This document shows, piece after piece, positions 26,285 to 34,745 of a stretch of DNA of 64,000 nt. The number at the start of each line of letters is the position of its first letter. The first letter of the stretch is position 1. The DNA is from Flavobacterium xueshanense (GTDB taxonomy: Bacteria > Bacteroidota > Bacteroidia > Flavobacteriales > Flavobacteriaceae): contig NZ_FONQ01000007.1 of NCBI RefSeq assembly GCF_900112975.1, positions 96,147 to 160,146 of the forward strand, in the 5' to 3' direction. The notes under the pieces were generated by a model. The model was not told the DNA's origin, did not search any database, and saw only the letters and a list, made by a program, of their open reading frames with translations. The translations under genes and the position numbers were made by a program.

Positions 26285-26844
26285 AATACTATGTAGAAAC
26301 ATAAAAAAAGATGTATTATCTCATTAATATATTTCCTCAAAGCAGTTTTTTCAAATATTTCAAGATTCATTCATGGGATAGCTTAAATATGAATTAACTT
26401 AAAAAAATTAAATAACTACAACGACAATCACCCTCCTTAGGTCGCTTTCTTTGTTTCGTTCGACGGGATTATTACCTCCAAAATACAGCTCAAATTCAAC
26501 TAGCTACTCTATTTAAATTTCTCAAATCAGAAAAAAATGGTTCGAAAATTTTCCAGTTAAGGTTAAAATTTCATAAGCTCCTTAACGAGGCCTTGAGGTG
26601 ATTTAAATCAAATTAATTTAAGTACATTAATTCTACCAAATTTATAATACCCTCAATTTCTTTAAATCATGTATAAAATGGTTCGTAAATAGTTCAGTTT
26701 GGACCACAAAAAACTCCATTAGAAATAATGGAGTTTTTTTTATGCACAATAAATTAGCTAAAAAGTACGCGAAACTTATATAAATTTAAAATATAGCTTT
26801 GCGAGCTTTTAGTTTTTCTTTTACTATAAATTTTGCGGCAACCA
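26285..26844. other. Long intergenic region with an imperfect direct repeat
   Basis: No convincing gene is seen on either strand. It contains two related units about 140 bases apart, AAAATGGTTCGAAAATTTTC at 26534 and AAAATGGTTCGTAAATAGTT at 26675, each about 32 bases long. It also holds a G/C-richer patch near 26435-26475 and, at its end, a strong plus-strand terminator. The region separates the efflux operon from a compositionally foreign gene. Confidence 0.4.
26712..26740 (+). terminator. Rho-independent terminator
   Basis: AACTCCATT (26712-26720) pairs perfectly with AATGGAGTT (26727-26735) and is followed by a T run. It is 430 bases after the nearest plus-strand gene. Confidence 0.8.
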
Positions 26845-28293
26845 TTAATTTTTTACACATCGACCTCTAGGAGCATTACCTTCATGAAGTACAGTTTCAG
26901 AATGCAGAAACTGTGCGGCAGCTGCTGAATCTTTCACTTTAACGGAACTGCGTTCTAACATTTCCGCTTCAAACTTAGTTAGGACACTTTCCCTAATTCC
27001 AGTTTTTCTCCATTGTGATAAAGGTCGGCATCCTCTTAAGATTCCTCGGGCTAACGTGAGCGCATCCAGCAGTGCTTGATTTGCGCCTTGTCCTTTAAAT
27101 GGGCTCATTGGGTGAGCTGCATCGCCAATCAGCGTTACTGGCCCTTCTTTTTGGAGCCATTCTGATTGCAGTAAATCTCGGTCATATACAGGATAGCCAG
27201 AAATGTGGGCTTCCTGAGTTGCCGCTAAAATCTGCGGAATAGGATCATGCCACTGCGTTCTGCGACACGCTTCTTCCTTTAGTGCTTGTCGTCCTTGAGT
27301 GCTTAAAGCCTTAGCTTCTTCCTCGGGCATTGGGAAACTAAGCTGCCACATCACGGAGTCTGATGTATAAGGCATTATGTAGATCCGTTCATTGCCGTTG
27401 GCGGTTTGAAATACAGTGGCCGAATCTAGTAAAGAACTGTCAAAACGCTCGAGCGCACTTAAAGGACAAATACCCAAGATCACAATGCAACCTAAATATC
27501 GTAAAGGGGTTATATCTTCACCAATCAGCAACCTTCGCACCGAACTGCGAATGCCATCAGCTCCAACCACGAGATCCGCTTTGCAGCTTTTCATCTTTCC
27601 ATCCACTTGAAAGTTTAACTTAACACTTTCATCCTCACATTTGTTAAAATCTATTAACTGGTGTCCCCATTGTACCGCATCATGTCCGCCGAGTTGCTCC
27701 AGTAATGCTAATCGCAAAGATTGTCGTGCGATATGTACATTAGAATGTTTCGCTGACGTTTTCGCTACTGACTGCATCCACTTTCTCATTCCCCATTCAC
27801 CAATCACTTTTCCTTCTGTAGTATGAACCAAATGTCTTGTTGAAATCACTCCATCTTCTAATGAAAAAATACCAAACCCCTCAATCGCTTTGCTAGCTTG
27901 TTGCAAAGTGAGTCCGTAGCCCTGAGATCGGGCATCGAAGTTGCTATCGCGTTCATATAGGGTAAAAGGAATTCTGCGGTGCAAACAAGCCACAGCAAGA
28001 GCCACTCCACCTATACCGCCGCCTATAATAGCAACGTGTGGATAATTTTCTTTATCCGCTGTTGTAGGACTGGCAGAATGAATCAAACCGGAACCACAAC
28101 AGTTCAAGCAGGAGTAAATATGGCCCTTCGGTTGAACAGGAGGTGTTCCTACGCATTCATTTTTTTTAAATTGATCTAATGCCAGCTGGTATTGGAGTCG
28201 TACTTTCTTGCTGAGTCCTCGACTTTTTTTGCCGCGTCCCAGACATTCGGGACAAAATATCCAACTTGCTTCTTCGTTATCCAATTTTTTCAC
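26845..28293 (-). CDS. FAD-dependent monooxygenase with N-terminal DnaJ-like zinc ribbon
   Basis: 482 residues starting at GTG 28293; upstream stops exclude a longer frame. Residues 14-21 read CPECLGRG and 62-69 CLNCCGSG, two CxxCxGxG motifs as in the DnaJ zinc domain. A class A flavoprotein monooxygenase follows: GGGIGG at 91-96, a basic-acidic pair ERD at the end of the Rossmann strand, VVGADGIRSSVRR near 245 and LIGDAAHPMSPFKGQGANQA near 390, which bind FAD. It would hydroxylate an aromatic or polycyclic substrate using NAD(P)H and oxygen. G+C is near 45 percent by eye against about a third for its neighbours, and codon use differs, so recent horizontal transfer is likely. Confidence 0.85.
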   Translation of the reverse strand: MKKLDNEEASWIFCPECLGRGKKSRGLSKKVRLQYQLALDQFKKNECVGTPPVQPKGHIYSCLNCCGSGLIHSASPTTADKENYPHVAIIGGGIGGVALAVACLHRRIPFTLYERDSNFDARSQGYGLTLQQASKAIEGFGIFSLEDGVISTRHLVHTTEGKVIGEWGMRKWMQSVAKTSAKHSNVHIARQSLRLALLEQLGGHDAVQWGHQLIDFNKCEDESVKLNFQVDGKMKSCKADLVVGADGIRSSVRRLLIGEDITPLRYLGCIVILGICPLSALERFDSSLLDSATVFQTANGNERIYIMPYTSDSVMWQLSFPMPEEEAKALSTQGRQALKEEACRRTQWHDPIPQILAATQEAHISGYPVYDRDLLQSEWLQKEGPVTLIGDAAHPMSPFKGQGANQALLDALTLARGILRGCRPLSQWRKTGIRESVLTKFEAEMLERSSVKVKDSAAAAQFLHSETVLHEGNAPRGRCVKN

Positions 28294-28693
28294 TTCCTGT
28301 ATTTTTTAAACTTTCTCTTAAATCATCTTCATAGTAAAAACTTCATTGAAATAACTGATGCTGGTTCTTTTAATAATGCAATTATTATTATCGTTACTTC
28401 TATGGAATTCTACATGAGAAATTTACATTTTTCAATGTTTTGCCGCTTATGGCAATTTCGTAATTTTTTGGCAAGCAAAACTACTTTTTTCAACTTAAAA
28501 TAGAAAGGATTACTCTTTGCTATTATTTTGAAATTTTATTTAAATCCTAGGAAAAATTGGTTGATTAAGAAATCATTCTGTAACCTAAGAAACTTCTCAT
28601 TCATTTTGAGGAGTTTTTTTACTTACTATTTTAATTATTTTACGAAAAAGATAGTAACTTGCTTCTGTATTATTTTAAATAAACTAGGGAATT
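28294..28693. other. Intergenic region between the monooxygenase and the serine hydrolase genes
   Basis: No gene is recognised. On the minus strand TAGTTTTG (28476-28483) matches TAnnTTTG and could serve the monooxygenase with a leader of about 180 bases. A plus-strand terminator lies at 28591-28620 although no plus-strand gene precedes it, hinting at a lost gene or a small RNA. Confidence 0.35.
28591..28620 (+). terminator. Terminator-like hairpin
   Basis: AACTTCTC (28591-28598) pairs with GAGGAGTT (28608-28615) with one G-U pair and is followed by T7. Confidence 0.6.
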
Positions 28694-29836
28694 ATGAAAA
28701 AAACCATACAATTTCTCACTATACAGTTGATCTTCTTCATAGTCGGGTGCTCTTCATTTAACAAAAATATTCTTCGAGAAACTTTAACATCCCAAAAAGA
28801 AAAAATAAGAAGCGTAATGGAAAAACCAGAGGAGTTTGAACTTCAGATTATCTATACGGAAATTATACGTGATGACAATCATCAGGTAAAATTCAAAGAC
28901 TATACCTATAATCTGAATGCTAAAAACTATTTTTATCCCGCCAGTACCGTAAAATTACCAATCGCTGTTTTAGCGTTGGAGAAATTGAATAGCATAAGAA
29001 AAACTTCAATAAATTCAGAATTTTCAATTGAAGGTACTATAGATAAATTTAAATTTTCGGAAGAAATTTCAAAAGTTTTTGCTGTCAGCGACAATGATGC
29101 CAGTAACCGCTTACTAGAATTTGTGGGTTTTGATTATTTGAATAAAAGTATGACTGACAAAGGACTACAAGACTTCAAAGTTATCCATCGACTATCTACT
29201 CCGGATTCTGGAAACCCGGTTACTAAAGGTATTATACTCTATAAAGATGATAATTCAGTAGTAGAAATTCCTTCCGTAATTAGTAAACCCAGAGCGCAGT
29301 TGCAATTAGAAAAAATGAAAAAGGGAATTGGATATATGAAAGATGATAAACTGATAAGTACTCCATTTGACTTTTCAGGTAAGAATTATTATTCATTAGA
29401 ATCGCTACATAGCACTATGAAAAGAATTGTTTTTCCTGAGGCCTTTAAAGAAAACCAACGCTTTCATTTAAGCAAAAATGACAGAGAATTTATTCTATTT
29501 TCTCTTCAGAATTTACCAAAAAATGCAGGATATGATCCAGTAGAGTTTTACGATGGCTTTGGTAAGTTTCTCATGTTTGGAGATACCAAAAGTCCTATGC
29601 CAGAAAACATAAAAATTTATAATAAAGTAGGAGATGCTTACGGAACGCTTATAGACTGTGCCTATATAGTGGATGAAAAAAATAAAATTGAGTTTATGGT
29701 TTCGACTACAATTTTAGTGAACAAAGATGGAATTTTTAATGATGATACGTACGAATACGAAGAAATCGGTCTTCCTTTTTTGGCAGAATTAGGCAGGCAA
29801 CTTTATGATAAAAATTTAAAAAAGAAATCCAACTAA
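28694..29836 (+). CDS. Beta-lactamase-fold serine hydrolase lipoprotein
   Basis: 380 residues with a lipoprotein signal (lipobox GCSS, cysteine 19). The penicillin-recognising triad is partly clear: SxxK as STVK at 84-87, SDN at 132-134, and a late KVG in YNKVGDAYGTLIDCAYI in the place of KTG. These match the serine beta-lactamase/PBP fold. Class A lactamases are about 290 residues; this protein is longer with a separate insert and has no obvious Glu166-type motif, so a peptidase or unknown hydrolase is more likely than resistance. Its stop overlaps the convergent transglutaminase gene stop by four bases. Confidence 0.8.
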   Translation: MKKTIQFLTIQLIFFIVGCSSFNKNILRETLTSQKEKIRSVMEKPEEFELQIIYTEIIRDDNHQVKFKDYTYNLNAKNYFYPASTVKLPIAVLALEKLNSIRKTSINSEFSIEGTIDKFKFSEEISKVFAVSDNDASNRLLEFVGFDYLNKSMTDKGLQDFKVIHRLSTPDSGNPVTKGIILYKDDNSVVEIPSVISKPRAQLQLEKMKKGIGYMKDDKLISTPFDFSGKNYYSLESLHSTMKRIVFPEAFKENQRFHLSKNDREFILFSLQNLPKNAGYDPVEFYDGFGKFLMFGDTKSPMPENIKIYNKVGDAYGTLIDCAYIVDEKNKIEFMVSTTILVNKDGIFNDDTYEYEEIGLPFLAELGRQLYDKNLKKKSN

Positions 29837-30765
29837 TCCAATGTCAAAGCTCCTAAAATTTCTTCAGACATGAAAGGTCCGCCTGGATATTTGGCGGTGT
29901 AATCCAGATTCAACCATATTTGACCGCGTTCATCCACGTGATAATGAAGTTTGTTTTCATTGCTTTCATTTACAAATAATATGTTTTTAATTAGAAAATT
30001 GACTTTTTCTAAATCAGTCAGAGATCCAATCAGTATTTCTGGATAAATATGTCCAGTAGTATGAATTAATCTGGGAGTTCCACCAATAGACTTTATTGCG
30101 GCGGCCATTAGTATCGAATGATCGTCACAATCTCCAGAGAAATAAAGTAAAGATTCCGTAGCCGTAGCGATATAATCACGTGCTTTTGGGTCACTTACAT
30201 AGTTCCATCTGCCATTTATTTCTTTGAAAACGGCAAAGCATTGAATTATGGTTCTATAATCCGAATATCCTTTTATGTCTTTAAAATGTTTGGTGGTGGC
30301 CATAACTGCAAAATTCCTGATTTTTGGATTTTGATATTCTATAGCATTGATAATTTTTGATTTATTGGGAAACGGAAGCAACTTTGCAATGATAATATCT
30401 TGCGGATATGGATTGTCAGACATGGTGTACATAATTGAATTATAATCTTCAAAAACGCTGTTAAAGCCATAGTTCCCAATAGTAGAACCGTAAACTAAAA
30501 CCAAGAAATATAGAATGATACAAAATAGAATAATCGTTCTCAAGAAACGAAGGATGATCTGAATAACAACAATCATCACCAAAAATAAAACTACTCTGTC
30601 GATGTTCAAAAACCAATTGGGATTGATTAAATTTTGATGGACAATAATAAAGAGCGGAATAGCAATTAATATATTCAGGATAAAAATCATAACGTCATCC
30701 CAAGGTTTTTTGACCCGGAATCGCTGTTGTATACCCTTAAAATTAATTTCTTTTATTTTTATCAT
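29833..30765 (-). CDS. Transglutaminase-like membrane protein
   Basis: 310 residues. Two or three hydrophobic segments lie in the first 110 residues (FILNILIAIPLFIIVHQNLI, then VLFLVMIVVIQIILRFL). A cytoplasmic or periplasmic transglutaminase-like domain follows, with the catalytic cysteine in YFSGDCDDHSILMAAAI near residue 213, a histidine in LIHTTGHIYPEI near 240, and an aspartate in the later WLNLDYTAKYPGG. Family members hydrolyse or cross-link peptides; the substrate is unknown. It lies downstream of the solute-binding protein and GNAT genes on the same strand with short gaps. Confidence 0.8.
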   Translation of the reverse strand: MIKIKEINFKGIQQRFRVKKPWDDVMIFILNILIAIPLFIIVHQNLINPNWFLNIDRVVLFLVMIVVIQIILRFLRTIILFCIILYFLVLVYGSTIGNYGFNSVFEDYNSIMYTMSDNPYPQDIIIAKLLPFPNKSKIINAIEYQNPKIRNFAVMATTKHFKDIKGYSDYRTIIQCFAVFKEINGRWNYVSDPKARDYIATATESLLYFSGDCDDHSILMAAAIKSIGGTPRLIHTTGHIYPEILIGSLTDLEKVNFLIKNILFVNESNENKLHYHVDERGQIWLNLDYTAKYPGGPFMSEEILGALTLD

Positions 30766-30786
30766 AGTAAAAATAAAAACAGTAAT

Positions 30787-31638
30787 CTAGACTGTTTTCA
30801 CAATATCCTCAAAAGTACCTTTTTTATCGATAATTTTAAGTTGAAAAAGTTGATTTTGAACTTTGTTTAACATTTCAGCTGATAATGATTTTTGTGACCA
30901 ATGCGTTAACGACAACCATTCTTGAATATCTTCAACTTTTTGATGGTAATTTAAAGCCAACGTTTTGTCAATACTGGGAATATCTTTAAATTCTTGTGTA
31001 GTTTGATTAATAATTGCTAGAATTTTTGAAATAATGGCTGGATTTTTTTCCAAAACTTCCTTATGAACCGCAATTACAAAACAAGGCCAAGGCGTTGGGC
31101 AATCCGCAATTCTTCTAAAAATACCTTTATCGACTAATGGTTTGGTCATGAAACGTTCCCACATAAAATAATCAGCAGTTCCGTTTGACAAGGCTTCGAC
31201 AGCTCCATCAATGGTATTTACAATTTCGAACTGAAGATTATCTGTTTTCCAACCTTGATTATCGGCATTGACATACGCCATTAATTGCGAACCTGAACCC
31301 AATCTGGAAATGGCCACTTTGGTGTTTTCTACATCGGCTAATATCTTATAATTGGAGTTTGCCGCTACGTGAATTCCCCAAATTAAAGGACTTTCGACGT
31401 AAATTTGAACAATTTTACTCGGATTTCCGGCAACGATATCTTTCACAATTCCTTCGGTCAGGATTACGGCAATATCAGTTTCGCCATCACGAAGCATTTG
31501 GCACATTTTTCCGGTTCCCTCTGGAACATCAGTCCATTGTAAATCAATATTTTCTTTTTCGAAATCTCCGCTTTCTATGGCTAAATGCCAAGGAAGATTG
31601 AAATGTTCCGGAACTCCGGCTATTTTTATAGTTGTCAT
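30787..31638 (-). CDS. Periplasmic-binding-like protein without transporter partners
   Basis: 283 residues from the ATG at 31638, which shares one base with the GNAT stop (TAATG); a 12-residue longer frame overlaps GNAT and is less likely. It has the NMT1/THI5-like two-lobe fold: KIAGVPEHFNLPWHLAIESG at the N-terminus, TDIAVILTEGIVKDIV, KVAISRLGSGSQLMAYV and EALSNGTADYFMWERFMT. No signal peptide is visible and no ABC permease or ATPase is nearby, so it may act in the cytoplasm as a ligand-binding or enzyme-like protein and not in transport. Confidence 0.75.
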   Translation of the reverse strand: MTTIKIAGVPEHFNLPWHLAIESGDFEKENIDLQWTDVPEGTGKMCQMLRDGETDIAVILTEGIVKDIVAGNPSKIVQIYVESPLIWGIHVAANSNYKILADVENTKVAISRLGSGSQLMAYVNADNQGWKTDNLQFEIVNTIDGAVEALSNGTADYFMWERFMTKPLVDKGIFRRIADCPTPWPCFVIAVHKEVLEKNPAIISKILAIINQTTQEFKDIPSIDKTLALNYHQKVEDIQEWLSLTHWSQKSLSAEMLNKVQNQLFQLKIIDKKGTFEDIVKTV

Positions 31639-32165
31639 TATAAGTTGGGATTTTTTAATTCGTACCAATTCCAAGAAACGCCGTCCTCCATATATTGTTC
31701 GGTCATTTTCAGTCCGATTTTTTGTAATATTCTGTTTGACGCAATATTTTCCTTATGCGCTGCTGCTTCCATGATTTTGATTTTCATTACATCAAAACCA
31801 TATTCCAGCCAAGCAAAACTAGCTTCACTAGCATACCCTTTTCCCCAGAATTTTTCGTTTAATCGATAGCCAATATCGTAAAAACCTACTTTGTTATTTA
31901 CCATTTCGGTGTTGTATTTTAATCCGGCCCAACCAATTAATTCATTGGTTTCTTTCAAAATAACTACAAATCGTCCAATGTTATTTTGGATGTATTGTTC
32001 TCTAACAAATTTGATATGCGAATATTTTTCACTTATATCTGTCAATGGTTTGTTCCAAAGATATTGATGTACCTTAGGATTACTGTCCATCTCAAATAAA
32101 GCTTCAGCATCAGAAAGTAGCATTTGTCTTAAAATCAATCGGTCGGTTTCTAAAATAAGATTCAT
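31638..32165 (-). CDS. GNAT-family N-acetyltransferase (RimJ/RimL-like)
   Basis: 175 residues with the RimJ/RimL opening LETDRLILRQMLLSDAEALF. The acetyl-CoA-binding segment GYRLNEKFWGKGYASEASFA lies near 100-120. The late ENIASNRILQKIGLKMTEQY is the usual N-x-x-S-x-x-x-L-x-K-x-G-F-like ending. It transfers acetyl groups from acetyl-CoA to an amine, possibly a protein N-terminus; the substrate is unknown. Its stop overlaps the start of the solute-binding protein gene by one base, so they are cotranscribed. Confidence 0.88.
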   Translation of the reverse strand: MNLILETDRLILRQMLLSDAEALFEMDSNPKVHQYLWNKPLTDISEKYSHIKFVREQYIQNNIGRFVVILKETNELIGWAGLKYNTEMVNNKVGFYDIGYRLNEKFWGKGYASEASFAWLEYGFDVMKIKIMEAAAHKENIASNRILQKIGLKMTEQYMEDGVSWNWYELKNPNL

Positions 32166-32198
32166 GATGTTTCAAAAAAAAGTTGTTCTATAACGATT

Positions 32199-32298
32199 TA
32201 GCCCTTATCGAAACGGCATCCTTTTATGCTGTCATTGCGAGGAACGAAGCGATTTTTAGACAGCATAAAAGATACAGTGGAGAGCAGGAAATAGCTCC
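32199..32298 (+). repeat. Structured dispersed repeat, copy B
   Basis: Starts TAGCCCTTATCG, then CTTTTATGCTGTC (32221-32233) pairs perfectly over 13 bp with GACAGCATAAAAG (32259-32271) around an ATTGCGAGGAACGAAGCGATT loop, and it ends with GATACAGTGGAGAGCAGGAAATAGCTCC spread over 32271-32298. Same family as copies at 23625 and 59467. It fills the gap between GNAT and the phosphorylase gene. Confidence 0.7.
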
Positions 32299-32318
32299 AA
32301 AACAAAATGAATTTTCTA

Positions 32319-33188
32319 CTATTGATTCGCTAATTTCTCCAATGTATGCCCAATCAATTCATCAACAGCTTTATATGGATCTGCACTAAAACTTCCCGAA
32401 GCACGATTCGCAATTATCGCGTTTAATGACAATGCATTATGTCCTAAAAGCGCCGAAAGCCCATAGATTGCTGCTGTTTCCATTTCTAAATTTGTGATTT
32501 GATTGTCACCAAATTTAAAATTATCCATTTTAGAATTCAACGCTTCATCTTGAATGTTTAAACGCAACACGCGTCCTTGTGGACCATAAAAACCACCTGC
32601 AGTTGCGGTAATACCTTTATGCATTTTGTCGCTTTCAATTATTTTTTCCAGTTTTTCGGAACAAGCGATTACGTATGGTTTTCCTTTTCTTAAATCCCAA
32701 TTGGTATGTTTTACAAAAGCATCTTCCATCTCAAGATTGGAAACTTCGTCAATCAAATAGGAGCGGAGCATGTTGTCTAATCCCAGACCAAATTTTGCCA
32801 TCACAAAACTGTCCACAGGAATATCCGCTTGCAACGAACCCGAAGTTCCAATTCGGATGATGTTTAGGGAAATCAAATTTTCTTTTGGTTGACGGGTTTC
32901 TAAATCAATATTGACCAATGCATCCAATTCGTTCATAACAATATCAATATTGTCAGGACCAATTCCTGTTGATAATACCGTAATTCGTTTGCCTTTAAAA
33001 ACACCAGTTTGGGTTTTAAATTCTCTTTTTTGAGTCGAAAATTCAATACTGTCAAAAAACTGTGTGATTTTCTCCACGCGATTTTGATCTCCTACAAAGA
33101 TGATATCGTGTGCAATATTTTCTGGTTTTAAATTCAAATGATATACGCTACCGTCTGGATTTAATATTAATTCTGATGATTGTATCAT
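32319..33188 (-). CDS. Nucleoside phosphorylase (PNP/UDP family)
   Basis: 289 residues from the ATG at 33188 (MIQSSELILNPDGSVYHLN). The frame is open to 33227, where a further start is possible. Family motifs: DIIFVGDQNRVEKI, VLSTGIGPDNIDIVMNELD near 80 for phosphate and ribose binding, IIRIGTSGSLQADI near 120, and TNLEMETAAIYGLSALLGH near 240, the ribose-binding Met-Glu region. It cleaves a purine or pyrimidine nucleoside with phosphate to base and ribose-1-phosphate. Sequence alone does not settle whether uridine, AMP or purines are preferred. Confidence 0.85.
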   Translation of the reverse strand: MIQSSELILNPDGSVYHLNLKPENIAHDIIFVGDQNRVEKITQFFDSIEFSTQKREFKTQTGVFKGKRITVLSTGIGPDNIDIVMNELDALVNIDLETRQPKENLISLNIIRIGTSGSLQADIPVDSFVMAKFGLGLDNMLRSYLIDEVSNLEMEDAFVKHTNWDLRKGKPYVIACSEKLEKIIESDKMHKGITATAGGFYGPQGRVLRLNIQDEALNSKMDNFKFGDNQITNLEMETAAIYGLSALLGHNALSLNAIIANRASGSFSADPYKAVDELIGHTLEKLANQ

Positions 33189-33260
33189 TGTTTTTTTGTT
33201 TAATTTTTGGGGTTTAAAGTTGCTCAACAGATTACTGATAACTGAATATTGACCACTTTT

Positions 33261-33590
33261 CTATCCACCAACACGTTTTGTTTTAAATCCTTTTTCTTTT
33301 AAAATAGTCATTATTTTATCTCGATAATCACCCTGAATGATGATAGAATCATCTTTAAAAGTTCCGCCAACACTCAATTTAGTTTTGATTTCCTTGGTAA
33401 GAATTTTAAAATCTTCTTCGGTTCCTTCGTAACCTTCAATTATAGTGGTCGCTTTTCCTTTTCGTTTTTCAAATTTGCAAATCATTGGCTCTTTTTGAAC
33501 GTATAATTCATGTGCCACTTCTTCAATAGATTCTTCAGGCGATGGTTCGTGATCTGGAAAAAGGTTTTTCAGTTGGTCTTGTAAGTCCAT
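33261..33590 (-). CDS. SUI1/YciH-family translation initiation factor-like protein
   Basis: 109 residues with a C-terminal SUI1/eIF1 domain, the bacterial YciH type. The signature is CKFEKRKGKATTIIEGYEGTE followed by LKTKLSVGGTFKDDSIIIQG, typical of the basic loop and GGxxKDxxIxxQGD motif. Bacterial homologues bind the small ribosomal subunit and can influence start-site fidelity, but their physiological role is unsettled. The acidic N-terminal half (DLQDQLKNLFPDHEPSPEES) is poorly conserved. It lies upstream of the nucleoside phosphorylase gene on the same strand. Confidence 0.88.
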   Translation of the reverse strand: MDLQDQLKNLFPDHEPSPEESIEEVAHELYVQKEPMICKFEKRKGKATTIIEGYEGTEEDFKILTKEIKTKLSVGGTFKDDSIIIQGDYRDKIMTILKEKGFKTKRVGG

Positions 33591-33615
33591 TTTTTAAAAA
33601 TTAATTGATTATTAA

Positions 33616-33679
33616 ACCATTAAGAAGTTAAGAAAATTAAGTATTTAATGCTCTTAATGGACCTTAATTTCTTAATGGT
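33616..33679. repeat. Imperfect palindrome, CATTAAGAAGTTAAG type
   Basis: ACCATTAAGAAGTTAAG (33616-33632) pairs with CTTAATTTCTTAATGGT (33663-33679) with one G-U, enclosing a smaller palindrome. It is the TTAAG-rich palindrome common in flavobacterial spacers. Confidence 0.55.
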
Positions 33680-33690
33680 AAAAAAACAAA

Positions 33691-33716
33691 AAGACATCAA
33701 GCGAACTCGATGTCTT
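33691..33716 (-). terminator. Rho-independent terminator with UUCG loop, after the 2OG oxygenase gene
   Basis: On the minus strand AAGACATCGAG, loop TTCG and CTTGATGTCTT form an 11-bp stem with one G-U, followed by a T-rich tract. The UUCG tetraloop makes it very stable. Confidence 0.88.
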
Positions 33717-33737
33717 CCTTGAACTATAAATTAAGAA

Positions 33738-34688
33738 TTATTTTTTGATTAACCCTAAATCTACTAAACGCTCGTACAAATACGCTCCTGCAGTTATATC
33801 TTCGAATTTTTTTGGATGTTCTGCATCAATACAGTTTTCCAAACAATCCAATTTCATGTCGCTCACCGGGTGCATAAAAAACGGAATAGAATAACGTGAA
33901 GTTCCCCATAATTCTCTTGGAGGGTTTACCACTTGATGAATGGTCGATTTCAATTTGTTGTTAGTGTGACGCGATAACATATCACCCACATTGATAACTA
34001 ATTCATCCGATGCAGCAATGGCATCTATCCATTCTCCATCATGCTTCTGCACTTGCAACCCTTTTCCTTGCGCACCCATCAATAAAGTAATCAAGTTGAT
34101 ATCACCGTGAGCAGCTGCACGAATAGCGTTTGCTGGCTCAGAGGTTATCGGTGGATAGTGAATAGGTCGTAAGATTGAATTTCCGTCTTTGGCATATTGG
34201 TCAAAATAAAATTCATCTAAACCAAGGTGCAAAGCCAAAGCTCTCAAAACATAAACGCCGGTTTTTTCGAGCATTTGATACGTTTGTTTACCTGCAACAT
34301 TAAAACGAGGCAATTCTTTAACTTCTACATTTTTAGGATATTCAGTAGCATATTTAGAATCTTCAGATACATACTGTCCGAAGTGCCAGAATTCCTTGAG
34401 ATCTCCTTCTTTTCTACCTTTAGCATGTTCAGTTCCAAAAGAAATATACCCTCTTTGTCCGCCTATTCCCGGGATTTCATAACTGTGTTTTGTTTCTAAA
34501 GGTAAATCGAAAAAATTTTTGATTTCACCATACAATTCATCAACCAACTGGTCGTCTAAAAAATGCCCTTTGAGTGCTACGAAGCCAATATCTTCAAATG
34601 CACTTCCGATTTCATTTACAAATTTTTGTTTACGTTTCGGGTCGTCCGAAAGGAAATCACGCAAGTCAACACTGGGAATGTTTTGCAT
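33738..34688 (-). CDS. 2-oxoglutarate/Fe(II)-dependent dioxygenase, isopenicillin N synthase-like
   Basis: 316 residues from the ATG at 34688. A frame up to 34802 exists, but its extra part lies across the promoter and is not coding. The N-terminal DIOX_N domain begins NIPSVDLRDFLSDDPKRK. The iron triad is complete: HGD in AAHGDINLITLL near 195-197 and the histidine in KSTIHQVVNPP near 253. The RxS pair that holds 2-oxoglutarate is SRYSIPFF near 263. These enzymes hydroxylate, desaturate or close rings in small molecules; the substrate is unknown. No biosynthetic gene is adjacent, so a general metabolic role is likely. Confidence 0.85.
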   Translation of the reverse strand: MQNIPSVDLRDFLSDDPKRKQKFVNEIGSAFEDIGFVALKGHFLDDQLVDELYGEIKNFFDLPLETKHSYEIPGIGGQRGYISFGTEHAKGRKEGDLKEFWHFGQYVSEDSKYATEYPKNVEVKELPRFNVAGKQTYQMLEKTGVYVLRALALHLGLDEFYFDQYAKDGNSILRPIHYPPITSEPANAIRAAAHGDINLITLLMGAQGKGLQVQKHDGEWIDAIAASDELVINVGDMLSRHTNNKLKSTIHQVVNPPRELWGTSRYSIPFFMHPVSDMKLDCLENCIDAEHPKKFEDITAGAYLYERLVDLGLIKK

Positions 34689-34737
34689 ACTTTTTAAATA
34701 TTTTTTAATAACTTGAAGGCCTAAAACCTTGCAGATA

Positions 34738-34745
34738 CAAATGTA
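34738..34745 (-). promoter_or_regulatory. Promoter -7 element of the 2OG oxygenase gene
   Basis: The minus strand reads TACATTTG, an exact TAnnTTTG, 49 bases before the ATG at 34688. It fixes the start downstream of the longer open frame. Confidence 0.6.

Noticed and set aside
27363..28179. Several plus-strand frames opposite the monooxygenase gene
   Set aside because: They are shadows of a G+C-richer coding strand, with no start context or protein-like motifs.
28694..29836. A true class A beta-lactamase
   Set aside because: The SxxK and SDN motifs are present, but the length is about 380 residues, the third motif is KVG, and no Glu166-type omega loop was seen, so resistance is not claimed.
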